From the NCBI GenBank assembly GCA_947387575.1, contig CANDOC010000008.1:124001-188000 (forward strand): a stretch of DNA of 64,000 nt, read 5' to 3'. Positions 1 through 8,884 of this stretch are shown one piece after another. The stretch's first letter is position 1, and each line of letters starts with the position of its first letter. The position numbers were made by a program, and so were the translations under genes. Origin of the DNA: Spongorhabdus nitratireducens. GTDB taxonomy: Bacteria > Pseudomonadota > Gammaproteobacteria > Pseudomonadales > Endozoicomonadaceae. The notes below the pieces were generated by a model. It had not been told where the DNA came from. It made no database searches and saw only the letters and a list, made by a program, of their open reading frames with translations.

Positions 1-47
1 TTTCTGGCAACATACCGGGTACCCTTCATTGTCAGGACCTCTGCCAA

Positions 48-1145
48 TCAGGCTTCTTCTTTCAGCACACCCCGGCGAATCTGATCCCTTTCCATGCTTT
101 CAAACAGGGCTTTGAAGTTACCTTCACCAAACCCCTCATCACCTTTGCGCTGGATGATTTCAAAAAAAATCGGGCCGATCACTGTTTCGGTAAAGATCTG
201 CAACAACACTCGGCCACCTTTCGAACCGTCCATCAGTATGGCATGCCGTTGCATATCATCCACATCTTCCGAATGTCCCGGCAGACGTTCATCCAGCATT
301 TCATAATAAGTATCTGGTGGAGGCGTCATAAATTTCACTCCACGCTCACGCAACCCGTCAATGGTTTGATAAATATTGCCTGTTGTCAGGGCAATATGCT
401 GTATACCCTCACCGTTATACTGCTCGAGATATTCTGCAATCTGGCTCTTGTCATCGGAGGATTCATTGATTGGAATTCGCAGCTTGTCGCAGGGTCCGGT
501 CAGTGCTCTGGACTTGAGTCCGGTGAGCTTGCCGGAAATATCGAAGTAGCGGATTTCCCTGAAGTTAAACAACTTTTCATAAAAGCCGGCCCACTTGTCC
601 ATTGCACCCTGGTAAACATTGTGAGTCAGGTGATCAATCACCTGCAGGCCTTCTCCCTTATGGTCGGGGATTTCGGAGTCAGCTTCGTCAAAAGGCAGAA
701 AATCCACATCGTAGATCGAGCCCGCATCACCATACCGGTCAACCAGATAAATCCGGCTACCGCCAATGCCCTCAATTGCCGGGATATTCAATTCCATCGG
801 CCCAGGCAAATCCGAAACCGGTTTGGCACCCAGTTCAAGTGCCCGCTTGAAAGCATAACCGGCATCTGCAACCCGGAATGCCATGGCGCATGCACAGGGG
901 CCATGGGCAGCAACAAAATCAGAAGCAAAGCTTTCAGCTTCACCGTTAATAATGAAATTGATATCACCCTGCCGCATCAAAATGACATTACGGGAGCGAT
1001 GACGGCCAACAGCCCGGAAGCCCATTGTTTCAAACAGGGATACCAGCTCCTGAGGATCAGGTGCAGCATACTCTACGAACTCAAAACCATCCGTCCCCAT
1101 GGGGTTGTGATCGGTAATCAAAGCAGTATTCAGGCGAGGGGGCAT
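48..1145 (-). CDS. hpd: 4-hydroxyphenylpyruvate dioxygenase
   Basis: Converts 4-hydroxyphenylpyruvate to homogentisate, the second step of tyrosine catabolism; a cytosolic Fe(II) enzyme. The protein is full length for bacterial HPPD (365 aa). The Fe ligands expected for the family are present: His172 in IDHLTHNV, His250 in GIQHIALTT and Glu329 in FFEIIQRKG; the conserved C-terminal [18 protein letters not shown] is also there. The frame stays open to 1235, but I start at the ATG at 1145 because AGGAGA lies five bases upstream, while the extra 30 N-terminal residues (Cys-rich) are absent from known HPPDs. No hmgA or fahA homologue is nearby in the window, so the rest of the pathway must lie elsewhere. 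Identification is secure; the start choice is inference from the ribosome binding site. Confidence 0.96.
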   Translation of the reverse strand: MPPRLNTALITDHNPMGTDGFEFVEYAAPDPQELVSLFETMGFRAVGRHRSRNVILMRQGDINFIINGEAESFASDFVAAHGPCACAMAFRVADAGYAFKRALELGAKPVSDLPGPMELNIPAIEGIGGSRIYLVDRYGDAGSIYDVDFLPFDEADSEIPDHKGEGLQVIDHLTHNVYQGAMDKWAGFYEKLFNFREIRYFDISGKLTGLKSRALTGPCDKLRIPINESSDDKSQIAEYLEQYNGEGIQHIALTTGNIYQTIDGLRERGVKFMTPPPDTYYEMLDERLPGHSEDVDDMQRHAILMDGSKGGRVLLQIFTETVIGPIFFEIIQRKGDEGFGEGNFKALFESMERDQIRRGVLKEEA

Positions 1146-1587
1146 ACATGTCTCCTGGATTACAGAAAGCATGTGAGATTTACCGGAGGGGTCGCCACCC
1201 GGTATACAGCACTCACAAACCGGCAGGCTTGCCATTAGTTATTGTTATTATTTATAGAGGCTGTCATACCATTATCCACCACTGCAGGTGCAGTCAATAG
1301 TAATCAACCTCTTATCGGCAAATTGTTCGATTCTGTTCCATTTTTAACATTCCATGCGGAACAAATCACCTTCCCATCTGCTCCAAATATCAGTCTACGT
1401 AGGTGAATCCTGTACAGCTACAGCATCAGAACAGGCCAATTTACTGTCTTCAAGCTGTTAACACCAAGCAACACAACAAAACATTTAAACAGGATTAAAT
1501 ATCGTCTGACGCGCAAAAATCAGACTAAAGTGTCTAAACAGCTTCCCAAAAACGAAACATAAACTGAAACCTAAACGATACCTAACT
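1146..1587. other. Intergenic region between divergent hpd and uhpC-like genes
   Basis: AT-rich and without a credible gene. It must carry the promoters of both divergent genes. An inverted repeat TGTTCC/GGAACA separated by 18 bases lies around 1335-1366 and could be an operator, but I could not tie it to a known regulator. The plus-strand gene has no recognisable Shine-Dalgarno sequence. Confidence 0.5.
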
Positions 1588-2895
1588 ATGAGTAGCAGTG
1601 AGATGTCGAGCACCGCTGATCTTGATCAGGCAGACACGGATCAGCTTTATAAATATTGGCGGCTTCAGGTTTTTCTGGGTATTTATGCAGGTTACGCTGT
1701 TTTTTACATTACCCGAAAGTCATTCACATATGTGACCCCGGCCCTGATACAGGATTTGGGGCTGGACAAGGTTGATATAGGGCTGATCGGAACGCTTTTC
1801 TATTTCACTTACGGTGCCAGTAAATTTATAAGTGGCATTCTGAGTGATAATTCAAATCCCCGTTACTTTATGGCTATTGGCCTGTTTATGACGGGTGTTC
1901 TCAATGTGCTGTTTGGCCTCAGTTCATCCCTTACTGCTTTTGCCACGATATGGACATTGAATGCCTTCTTTCAGGGCTGGGGATGGCCTCCCTGCTCCAA
2001 GGTGCTGAATAGCTGGTACTCCCGCACAGAGCGTGGATTCTGGTGGGGAATCTGGAACACAACCCATAATATTGGAGGCGCTTTAGCTCCGGTGTTACTT
2101 GGCTGGCTGGTTATGACTGTAGGCTGGCAATTTGGCATGGGTGCTGCCGGCCTGCTGGCGATGGCAATGACCTTTTTCCTTATTTCCCGGGTTCGTGATA
2201 AACCTCAAACCATGGGGCTGCCCACTGTCGGACGCTGGCGTAATGATGAAAAGGAAATTGCCCATGAGCAGGAGGGACTGGGACTTAGCAATAAAGAAAT
2301 TTTAGTTCGTTACGTACTAAACAACCGAATGCTATGGCTGCTGGCACTGACCTACATCCTGATTTATATCGTCAGGACTGCGATTAGTGACTGGGGTAAT
2401 CTCTATCTTACAGAAGTACACGGTTACTCTCTTTTGACTGCGAACTCTGCATTATCAGCATCAGAAATCGGCGGTTTTCTTGGCTGTCTGGTTGCTGGAT
2501 GGGGCTCTGACTGGTGGTTCAAGGGTAACCGTGGTCCTATGAACTTTATTTTTTCTGTTGGCGTTGGTCTTACTGTACTGGGCCTCTGGATGGTTCCAGT
2601 AGCGGATTATTCTGTCCAGCTGGGCCTCTTCTTTATGTCAGGCTTCTTCATTTACGGCCCTCAAATGCTGATAGGAATGGCGGCTGTGGAGTGCTCTCAC
2701 AAGAATGCTGCGGGAGCATCCAATGGTTTTGTCAGCCTTTTTGCCTATGTCGGAGCAGCTCTGTCGGGCTATCCAATAGCAAAAATCATGGAGACCTATG
2801 GCTGGAATGGCTTTTTCTCTACGTTATCGGTATGTGCAATGCTGGTTATTTTGCTGTTTATTCCCTTTCTTCTTTTTAAAGGCCGCTTCAAATAA
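1588..2895 (+). CDS. UhpC/GlpT-type MFS organophosphate:phosphate antiporter family protein
   Basis: Major facilitator with about 12 hydrophobic segments, 435 aa, from the organophosphate:phosphate antiporter family. Sequence landmarks are those of UhpC: YAVFYITRKSF near residue 35, LNAFFQGWGWPPCSKVLNSW in the middle of the N-terminal half, WNTTHNIGGALAPVLLGW, a DWGNLY motif and GPQMLIGMAAVECSHKNAAG in the C-terminal half. In E. coli, UhpC is a glucose-6-phosphate sensor working with UhpB; in other bacteria close relatives transport hexose phosphates. No uhpA or uhpB gene lies beside it here, so a transport role is at least as likely as sensing. Start is the first ATG; another ATG lies five codons on and no strong ribosome binding site decides between them. 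Confidence 0.85.
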   Translation: MSSSEMSSTADLDQADTDQLYKYWRLQVFLGIYAGYAVFYITRKSFTYVTPALIQDLGLDKVDIGLIGTLFYFTYGASKFISGILSDNSNPRYFMAIGLFMTGVLNVLFGLSSSLTAFATIWTLNAFFQGWGWPPCSKVLNSWYSRTERGFWWGIWNTTHNIGGALAPVLLGWLVMTVGWQFGMGAAGLLAMAMTFFLISRVRDKPQTMGLPTVGRWRNDEKEIAHEQEGLGLSNKEILVRYVLNNRMLWLLALTYILIYIVRTAISDWGNLYLTEVHGYSLLTANSALSASEIGGFLGCLVAGWGSDWWFKGNRGPMNFIFSVGVGLTVLGLWMVPVADYSVQLGLFFMSGFFIYGPQMLIGMAAVECSHKNAAGASNGFVSLFAYVGAALSGYPIAKIMETYGWNGFFSTLSVCAMLVILLFIPFLLFKGRFK

Positions 2896-2912
2896 CAGTT
2901 AATCAATTATGC

Positions 2913-2941
2913 TCCCCGGTAATATGTTTAGGTGCCGGGGA
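2913..2941. terminator. Hairpin between convergent genes
   Basis: TCCCCGG and CCGGGGA pair across a 15-base loop, between the uhpC-like gene and the convergent unknown gene. There is no clear T-tract on either side, so it is only a possible bidirectional terminator. Confidence 0.4.
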
Positions 2942-2957
2942 AGACGACTTTAAGTTT

Positions 2958-4697
2958 TCAATCATCCTCAGAGTATCTGGCTCTACGACGAAAACACCGC
3001 TTAAACGGGCTTGTAATACAGTGAATTGCTGCTTTTCCTCCATTCCATGTGGCTATAGTGACAACCTGTATAAAGCCACTGGCTGCAGGCAGTAGCACAT
3101 CAATTCCGAGAGCTAAAGCAAAAACCGTAATGTTCCCTGTTGGAGATGGGTTTACATCTTCAACATATCCTGTTAGAGGTGTTGTCTGATTCAGCATGTC
3201 TGTTGCATTCAGCTCAAGGCATGTCTGATTTAAGTCTCCAGGAGGAGCAATAACCCCCATTGTTTCTCCTGTCACCGCTATATATGGCGATAAGGCATTC
3301 ACTATCATTATCAATGATCCATTAATAAAAATAGCCAAGCCGATACCTGTCAGGTTCAAGCAATACCTGGATTCACGATTCTTACAGAGCTGATAGCCAG
3401 AAGTATAAATATTGGTTGTCCATGGTTTCTTTTTTTTACTTGTTTCAATCCTAAGGTATTTTTTAAACTTATTTGATTTTAAATATTCACTTTCTTTTTC
3501 ATAACGATTAAATCTCACCAGCGATGCTACCCAGTCTCGCAAAAATTTTCTTTGTTCTTCATCTACAGAAGCATCAACAGCAGCATATTTTAGTGCTGAG
3601 CTAGAGTTATAAGAAATACTATTCAGAAATGCCTGTACATCCAGATCTCTTAAAATACTCTGCAGTTCCTCTTCGTCCAACCCTGTCTGTTCGACCAAAA
3701 GATCAAGCTTTCGCAGAGATATCGCTTCTCGATGTCTTTCTTCATTCTCTCGCTTATTATTGAGATATTTTTCGGCACATAAAAGCCAGATAATAACAGG
3801 AATCGGCATAATGATAGGGCGCAATAGCGCAGGAACCAACGAAATTGCAGAACCTATTCCAATACTGCTGACCAGCCCAATTATCGTAAGATCGAGACGA
3901 CTCAACAGTCCTCCATACAGGGGACCTCTAATTGAAAAAGAAGCACCATGACTAGTCAAGCCACATACAAGGGGCATATTATTTTCAAGAATTGTTATAC
4001 GCGCCCCATCAAGAACGAGACTGTTAATAAATGCCATCTCGGATATATTCAAAATACCGATCATGGAATATATAAATACATTCACCAAAACATGCATCAA
4101 GTAGTGGACATTTTGATTATGAAGCAGTTCATTTGATGATTCGATAAAACCAGCAACCCATTCCGTACGCTGGAGTTTATCAACAGTGGTAAAATGATAC
4201 TCTTTTGGGATTAGATGATCATAATCTTCATATAATAACTCTCTTCTTTTGGCAGGAGGGAGTCGTAAAAAAAACTCACAAGCATTTCTAAACTCTTCAC
4301 TTTTCATCGACCGGATAATTTTAGTGGAAAGCTCCGGGTCTTTGACGCTAATAAGTGCACACAGAAACTGTTTAACATCACTTGAAAAGAACTCTTGTGT
4401 TAAAACAGCTTTTCTTCTTCTTGCCAACCCCCTCTGTACTTCGTCAGCATCCATACCATCATACGTCATAGGTGATGTAGGCAATGCGTCCATTTCAATA
4501 GCTATATCGCCGGTTTCTTTCCTGATAACTGAAGGGGATGGGGATGCTTCAGAAGATGTATTTGGTGCCAAAAATGGAGATGGGCATTCATCAGCTATCA
4601 CAGTAGTCAGATAACAGAACGAAAAAAAAGCAGTCAGAATGACTCTGCTAAAGAACCCCGTTATCGAACAGAGCCAAACTGTTTTTGAAACCGCCAC
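2958..4697 (-). CDS. Hypothetical exported/membrane protein, no recognised family
   Basis: I do not recognise this 579-aa protein. It starts with a basic then hydrophobic stretch (residues 1-35, ending near VIADECP) that looks like a signal peptide. A Ser/Pro-rich segment follows, then a mostly helical soluble part (about 90-190), hydrophobic stretches near 195-225, 265-310, 440-475 and 525-550, a charged middle region (about 310-440) and a short basic tail. Base composition is visibly more AT-rich than the neighbouring dnaB, and Ile/Asn/Lys codons are frequent, which suggests a lineage-specific or acquired gene. It sits immediately downstream of dnaB on the same strand, where many gammaproteobacteria carry alr, but about 115 bases separate them. 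It could be an inner-membrane protein with a large loop. Function unknown. Confidence 0.7.
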   Translation of the reverse strand: MAVSKTVWLCSITGFFSRVILTAFFSFCYLTTVIADECPSPFLAPNTSSEASPSPSVIRKETGDIAIEMDALPTSPMTYDGMDADEVQRGLARRRKAVLTQEFFSSDVKQFLCALISVKDPELSTKIIRSMKSEEFRNACEFFLRLPPAKRRELLYEDYDHLIPKEYHFTTVDKLQRTEWVAGFIESSNELLHNQNVHYLMHVLVNVFIYSMIGILNISEMAFINSLVLDGARITILENNMPLVCGLTSHGASFSIRGPLYGGLLSRLDLTIIGLVSSIGIGSAISLVPALLRPIIMPIPVIIWLLCAEKYLNNKRENEERHREAISLRKLDLLVEQTGLDEEELQSILRDLDVQAFLNSISYNSSSALKYAAVDASVDEEQRKFLRDWVASLVRFNRYEKESEYLKSNKFKKYLRIETSKKKKPWTTNIYTSGYQLCKNRESRYCLNLTGIGLAIFINGSLIMIVNALSPYIAVTGETMGVIAPPGDLNQTCLELNATDMLNQTTPLTGYVEDVNPSPTGNITVFALALGIDVLLPAASGFIQVVTIATWNGGKAAIHCITSPFKRCFRRRARYSEDD

Positions 4698-4813
4698 TGT
4701 AGCGCTGAGAGCATAGTAGAAAATGTTTCCTGACTATAGCAAATTAGTCAGGAATGCATGCTGCGATCAAATAAGTACTCGAGCGATCGTCTCAAGTATG
4801 CTCAATATCAGAA

Positions 4814-6247
4814 TCAATCATCCTGAAACTGCCCATACATTTCTGCAGCCAGATTATCAAACCGGGAAAACTGTCCCTGAAATGCCAGACGACAGGTGCC
4901 GATAGGACCATTTCGTTGTTTACCGATGATAATCTCAGCCACGCCCTTGTATTCAGTATCAGGGTTATAGACCTCATCCCGATATACAAACATGATGACG
5001 TCAGCATCCTGCTCGATCGCACCGGATTCACGCAAGTCAGAGTTAACCGGGCGTTTATTGGGCCGCTGTTCAAGGGAACGGTTCAACTGTGACAATGCAA
5101 CAACCGGCGTCTCAAACTCTTTGGCCATCGCTTTCAAAGAGCGGGAGATTTCAGAAATTTCATTGGTACGACCTTCGCTGAACCCGGGTATCTGCATCAA
5201 CTGCAGATAGTCCACCATGATCAGGCCAATATCTCCATGCTCTCTTACTACCCGGCGAGCACGGGATCGCATTTCAGAAGGGCTGATACCGGCCGTGTCA
5301 TCAATAAACAACTTGCGATCCTGAATCAGTGTCATGGCAGACGACAGCTTGGGCCAGTCATCATCGGTCAGCTTGCCGTTTCGAACAGAGGTCTGGCTAA
5401 TTCTTCCCAGCGATGCCAGTGAACGCATCATCAACTGTTCAGCAGGCATTTCAAGACTGAATACCAGAATCGACTTCTCAGTATTCAGCAAGGCATTTTC
5501 AACCAAATTCATGGCAAACGTGGTCTTACCCATTGAGGGACGACCCGCCACGATCACCATATCGGATGCCTGTAGACCAGATGTCATTTCGTCCAGATCG
5601 GTAAAGCCGGTGGTAATACCGGTAATCTGGTCACCAGCATTGAACAGCTCATCGATTTTATCGATGGTTTTGTTCAGCAGCGTTTTAACATCAACCGGAC
5701 CACCCGTTTTCGGGCGTGATTCAGCAATCTGGAAGACCAATCGCTCAGCCTCATCCAGAATCTCGGCACTGTTACGCCCTTCCGGCTGATAAGACTTATC
5801 CGCGATTTCCTGACTGACAGAAATCAGCCTGCGCAGAACCGCTCGCTCATAAATAATGTCTGCGTAAGCTTTGATATTGGAAATACTGGGTGTTGCTTCA
5901 ACAAGCTCGGTCAGATAATCCAGCCCACCGGCCTGCTCTAGCAGCTCCCTGTTCTCCAGATGCCCCATCAGGGTAATCGGGTCAAATGGCTTGCTTTCAG
6001 CCGCCAGCCCCACCATCGCTTCGTAGATGGTTTTATGTGAAGGGTTATAAAAATCTTCCGGCGTCAGGGTGTCAGCGACCTGATCCCAGACCTTGTTATC
6101 CAGCAGCAATCCGCCCAACAGCGACTGCTCGGCTTCAACAGAGTGTGGGGGAGTCTTCAGTGCCATCATGGCACCGTCCAGAGACAATTGCGGTTCCGGG
6201 TTGGCTTCATCCGGAATCATGGCGTCAGGAGATTGAGGGTCTAACAT
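4814..6247 (-). CDS. dnaB: Replicative DNA helicase DnaB
   Basis: Hexameric 5'-3' helicase that unwinds DNA at the replication fork. Length (477 aa) is normal. The N-terminal domain (about 30-135, starting near PHSVEAEQSLLGGLL) is followed by a linker and a RecA-like ATPase domain with Walker A GRPSMGKTT at 235-243, a Walker B region ending in MVDYLQLM and the DnaB-specific ALSQLNRSLEQRPNKRP. There is no intein. It is last in the order rpsF-rpsR-DUF2232-rplI-dnaB, but a strong terminator hairpin separates it from rplI, so it probably also has its own promoter in the 180-base gap. Confidence 0.98.
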   Translation of the reverse strand: MLDPQSPDAMIPDEANPEPQLSLDGAMMALKTPPHSVEAEQSLLGGLLLDNKVWDQVADTLTPEDFYNPSHKTIYEAMVGLAAESKPFDPITLMGHLENRELLEQAGGLDYLTELVEATPSISNIKAYADIIYERAVLRRLISVSQEIADKSYQPEGRNSAEILDEAERLVFQIAESRPKTGGPVDVKTLLNKTIDKIDELFNAGDQITGITTGFTDLDEMTSGLQASDMVIVAGRPSMGKTTFAMNLVENALLNTEKSILVFSLEMPAEQLMMRSLASLGRISQTSVRNGKLTDDDWPKLSSAMTLIQDRKLFIDDTAGISPSEMRSRARRVVREHGDIGLIMVDYLQLMQIPGFSEGRTNEISEISRSLKAMAKEFETPVVALSQLNRSLEQRPNKRPVNSDLRESGAIEQDADVIMFVYRDEVYNPDTEYKGVAEIIIGKQRNGPIGTCRLAFQGQFSRFDNLAAEMYGQFQDD

Positions 6248-6345
6248 GGTTGCCCGGTTATCAAGCCAATGCGAGAGAAGAAATAGTCCTAGCTCTTATC
6301 ATGCCATCTATGTCATATGAAACAAAATCCGGCATGAAACAAAAT

Positions 6346-6376
6346 CGCCCGCGCCGGAACGCATCCGGGGCGGGCG
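6346..6376 (-). terminator. Rho-independent terminator after rplI
   Basis: On the minus strand a GC-rich stem (GCCCGC...GCGGGC with an inner CCGGA/TCCGG) is followed directly by GATTTTGTTT. It lies about 55 bases past the rplI stop, between rplI and dnaB. Confidence 0.8.
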
Positions 6377-6429
6377 ACTGGCAGCCAACAGCATCAGGCC
6401 GTCAGCCGCAGATCAAGCGCAGTAACTGA

Positions 6430-6876
6430 TTATTCAGCTACAACGTTAACCTTGACGGTAGCATCAACGTCAGTGTGCAGGTGAACAGCTACGTCGTACT
6501 CACCGACCATGCGCAGAGCGCCAACCGGCAGACGGATTTCGCTCTTGTTCACTTCAACACCGGCTGCAACGATGGCGTCAGCCAGGTCGCGCGCACCGAT
6601 AGAACCGAACAGCTTGCCTTCGTCACCAGCTTTGGAAGCCAGAGTAACTTCCAGTTCAGCCAGCTTTTCAGCACGAGCTTCAGCAGAAGCCAGGGCTTCA
6701 GCAGCAGCCTTTTCCAGTTCAGCACGACGTGCTTCGAAAGCTTCCAGGTTTTCCTTGGTAGCCGGAGCAGCTTTGCCGAAAGGAATCAGGAAGTTACGGC
6801 CGTAACCAGCCTTAACGTTTACTTTGTCGCCCAGGTTGCCAACGTTGGCAATTTTTTCAAGCAGAATGACTTCCAT
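6430..6876 (-). CDS. rplI: 50S ribosomal protein L9
   Basis: Large-subunit protein that binds 23S rRNA at the L1 stalk base. The 148-residue length and the start [19 protein letters not shown] are typical; the N-terminal RNA-binding domain is followed by the long connecting helix rich in Ala, Glu and Lys and the C-terminal domain. A GTG codon immediately precedes the ATG in frame, but the ATG at 6876 has GAGG eight bases upstream and gives the conserved N-terminus. Co-directional with rpsF, rpsR and the DUF2232 gene and probably part of that operon. Confidence 0.98.
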   Translation of the reverse strand: MEVILLEKIANVGNLGDKVNVKAGYGRNFLIPFGKAAPATKENLEAFEARRAELEKAAAEALASAEARAEKLAELEVTLASKAGDEGKLFGSIGARDLADAIVAAGVEVNKSEIRLPVGALRMVGEYDVAVHLHTDVDATVKVNVVAE

Positions 6877-6991
6877 CACGCTTACCTCTTTATCGCCACG
6901 AGTGCTGCATTATCGCCGTTTCGAGGCGTTTACCGCGCTCTAATGCGGCACAGTCACTCACGGTTTTAACCATGAAATTTTACCTGCCACC

Positions 6992-7858
6992 TCAACCTTG
7001 CAGTCGTTTCCGCATTCTGCCGCGGAAGTCGATCAGGCTGTCGAGGCAAGCCAGTAATACGATCAGGGGATACATCACCTGCGTCATGAACATCAGCAGC
7101 AGATAGAAAACTATCAACCAGTGATGGCTCAGTCCGCGCAGTCCCACAGTACCGTGCACCAATCCGATTCCTGCAATCAGCAACGGAATCGACAGTGCCG
7201 GCAGCAATACCGCCAGTGGTTTCCAGAGCGAGGCACCGAGCATCATGGTCAGCAACAGGGCACCGGCCATGCCGGCACTCAGCCGCAGCTGATGAAGTTC
7301 GCTCTGAAACCCGCCCGGGTTATACAGTGCCGCCTGCCAGCGTCGCGCCAGAATCAGCGCCATCACGCTTAGCAGCAGGTTAAACCAGCCCAGAACACCG
7401 ATTACGATATAGCGTAAAACCAGTGCCATCTGATCCTGATCAACCCCGCTGTTTCCAAAGTTCTTCAGCTGTGTTGCCACAAACTGCTGGACCATGGAAA
7501 CTAGCATATCCACTGCCTGGGGCATCAACCCCAGAATCACACCTGCGGACACAGCACTGGCTGGAATAACCAGCAACAGTGTCTGGGTCCAGGACACACT
7601 GCGACGCAGCCAGGCTGCCATCATTGCAGTCGTCAGCAGACAAATCAGTGCTGACGGTTGTCCGGTTGCTGCCCAGGCCAGAGCCGGCAGGGAAGACCAC
7701 ATCAAAGTGCTGACGCCTTCCCGGGATCCGAATCTGAGCCAGACCAGAGCCACCGCAGCGGCTCCGAGCCAGTACATCATGGGCAGGGCCATCATGCCTG
7801 CAGCAAATGCTACCGCCTGCCAGCGGCCACGCATGATGAATCCCGCAATACCACCCAT
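6992..7858 (-). CDS. DUF2232 family multi-pass membrane protein
   Basis: Hydrophobic protein of 288 aa with roughly eight membrane segments, ending in a basic tail (RGRMRKRLQG). A membrane protein of this family sits between rpsR and rplI in pseudomonads, in the position where enteric bacteria have other genes, and the context here is identical. Its function is not established. Starts 27 bases after rpsR with AGAGGG upstream of the ATG, so it is probably co-translated in the ribosomal protein operon. A second ATG eight codons later gives a more basic N-terminus (MRGRW) and is a possible alternative. Confidence 0.8.
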   Translation of the reverse strand: MGGIAGFIMRGRWQAVAFAAGMMALPMMYWLGAAAVALVWLRFGSREGVSTLMWSSLPALAWAATGQPSALICLLTTAMMAAWLRRSVSWTQTLLLVIPASAVSAGVILGLMPQAVDMLVSMVQQFVATQLKNFGNSGVDQDQMALVLRYIVIGVLGWFNLLLSVMALILARRWQAALYNPGGFQSELHQLRLSAGMAGALLLTMMLGASLWKPLAVLLPALSIPLLIAGIGLVHGTVGLRGLSHHWLIVFYLLLMFMTQVMYPLIVLLACLDSLIDFRGRMRKRLQG

Positions 7859-7885
7859 CAGTATCCCTCTTTCAGAGGCATACGA

Positions 7886-8110
7886 TTAGTGACGATCGCA
7901 GTACTGCAGCAGGGCAATGTAACGGGCACGCTTGATAGCAGTTGCCAGCTGACGCTGGTAACGAGCCTTGGTGCCAGTGATGCGGCTCGGTACGATCTTA
8001 CCGGTCTCGCTCACGTATGCTTTCAGGGTGTTGATGTCCTTGTAATCAATTTCCTGGACACCTTCAGCGGTAAAACGGCAAAACTTCCGACGACGGAAAA
8101 AACGTGCCAT
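7886..8110 (-). CDS. rpsR: 30S ribosomal protein S18
   Basis: Small basic protein of 74 aa that binds the central domain of 16S rRNA as a heterodimer with S6. The N-terminal [13 protein letters not shown] and the conserved [19 protein letters not shown] are diagnostic. Lies 48 bases downstream of rpsF in the same operon; priB, which separates the two in enterics, is absent. Confidence 0.98.
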   Translation of the reverse strand: MARFFRRRKFCRFTAEGVQEIDYKDINTLKAYVSETGKIVPSRITGTKARYQRQLATAIKRARYIALLQYCDRH

Positions 8111-8158
8111 AACAGCGTCTCCTTAATTATTCAGTTACAGATCCGATAGAAACGCTGA

Positions 8159-8587
8159 TTATTCAGCAGCTTCTTCAGCCTTGGCTTCCTGAGCAGGTGC
8201 TTTTTCAGCACGCTCTTCACGACGATCTTCGCGACGGTCGTCACGACGGTCATCGCGACGTTCGCGCTTCTCTTCCTGCATCATGATGGAAGCTTCAGTG
8301 ATGGCTTCGTTGCGACGAACGATCAGGTTACGGATAACCGCGTCGTTGTAACGGAAGCTGTCGGACAGTTCCTGCAGAGTGGCGCTGCCGCACTCAATGT
8401 TCATCATCACGTAGTGAGCTTTGTGGATCTTCTGGATCGGGTAAGCCAGCTGACGACGGCCCCAGTCTTCCAGACGATGAACCTGACCTTCGCCTTCAGC
8501 GATGGTCTTCTTGTAGCGCTCGACCATAGCCGGCACTTGCTCGCTCTGATCCGGGTGAACCAGGAATACGATTTCGTAATGACGCAT
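8159..8587 (-). CDS. rpsF: 30S ribosomal protein S6
   Basis: Central-domain 30S protein, partner of S18. Starts with [19 protein letters not shown], ferredoxin-like fold to about residue 100. The C-terminal tail is long and strongly charged, with tandem [16 protein letters not shown] units, then an Ala/Glu-rich end; similar acidic or charged S6 tails are known in gammaproteobacteria, where Glu residues may be added by RimK. First gene of the operon; its leader is described separately. Confidence 0.97.
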   Translation of the reverse strand: MRHYEIVFLVHPDQSEQVPAMVERYKKTIAEGEGQVHRLEDWGRRQLAYPIQKIHKAHYVMMNIECGSATLQELSDSFRYNDAVIRNLIVRRNEAITEASIMMQEEKRERRDDRRDDRREDRREERAEKAPAQEAKAEEAAE

Positions 8588-8592
8588 ATTTG

Positions 8593-8638
8593 CTCCTTAC
8601 GGGTTTATAGCCTCCCGTCGTAACGGTGAGGCAAGGAG
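8593..8638 (-). promoter_or_regulatory. Candidate S6:S18-binding leader of rpsF mRNA
   Basis: The rpsF 5' leader can fold into an outer stem CTCCTT/AAGGAG, an inner stem GCCTC/GAGGC and a top stem CCGT/ACGG closed by a TACG loop. The 3' side has an unpaired stretch TATAAACCCGT containing a CCG. The outer stem includes the Shine-Dalgarno sequence of rpsF. A hairpin with an exposed CCG that binds the S6:S18 complex and represses translation is known for this operon in many bacteria. Fit is by eye; a covariance-model search would settle it. Confidence 0.65.
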
Positions 8639-8816
8639 AACCGGATGCAAAATAATCCGGCCTTTACAGTCGACACTGATAAAGCCCGAAATATCCCGTT
8701 AACCTGCAACCTTGCGGGTCAAAACAGGGCGTCCGGCGATAAAAGAGCGGAAATTCTAGAGAACGGCGGCCCAAGATGCAACCTCGAAGGGCTACAGGTT
8801 TGCCCGTATAGCAAAA

Positions 8817-8848
8817 GGCCTTATTGCCATTGCTCGGCAAATAAGGCC
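8817..8848 (-). terminator. Rho-independent terminator after the 2-hydroxyacid dehydrogenase gene
   Basis: Minus strand: GGCCTTATT pairs with AATAAGGCC, with GCC/GGC pairing inside, followed by TTTTGC. Lies 36 bases beyond the stop of the dehydrogenase gene. Confidence 0.8.
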
Positions 8849-8884
8849 ACTGCACCGCCTTAGATGATTGATCAAAACCGAAGA

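Noticed and set aside
1-47. Possible gene fragment at the left edge
   Set aside because: Too short and without features after the hpd stop; I cannot support a gene or terminator.
243-1238. Plus-strand frame opposite hpd
   Set aside because: The minus strand encodes HPPD with all metal ligands; this frame is a shadow.
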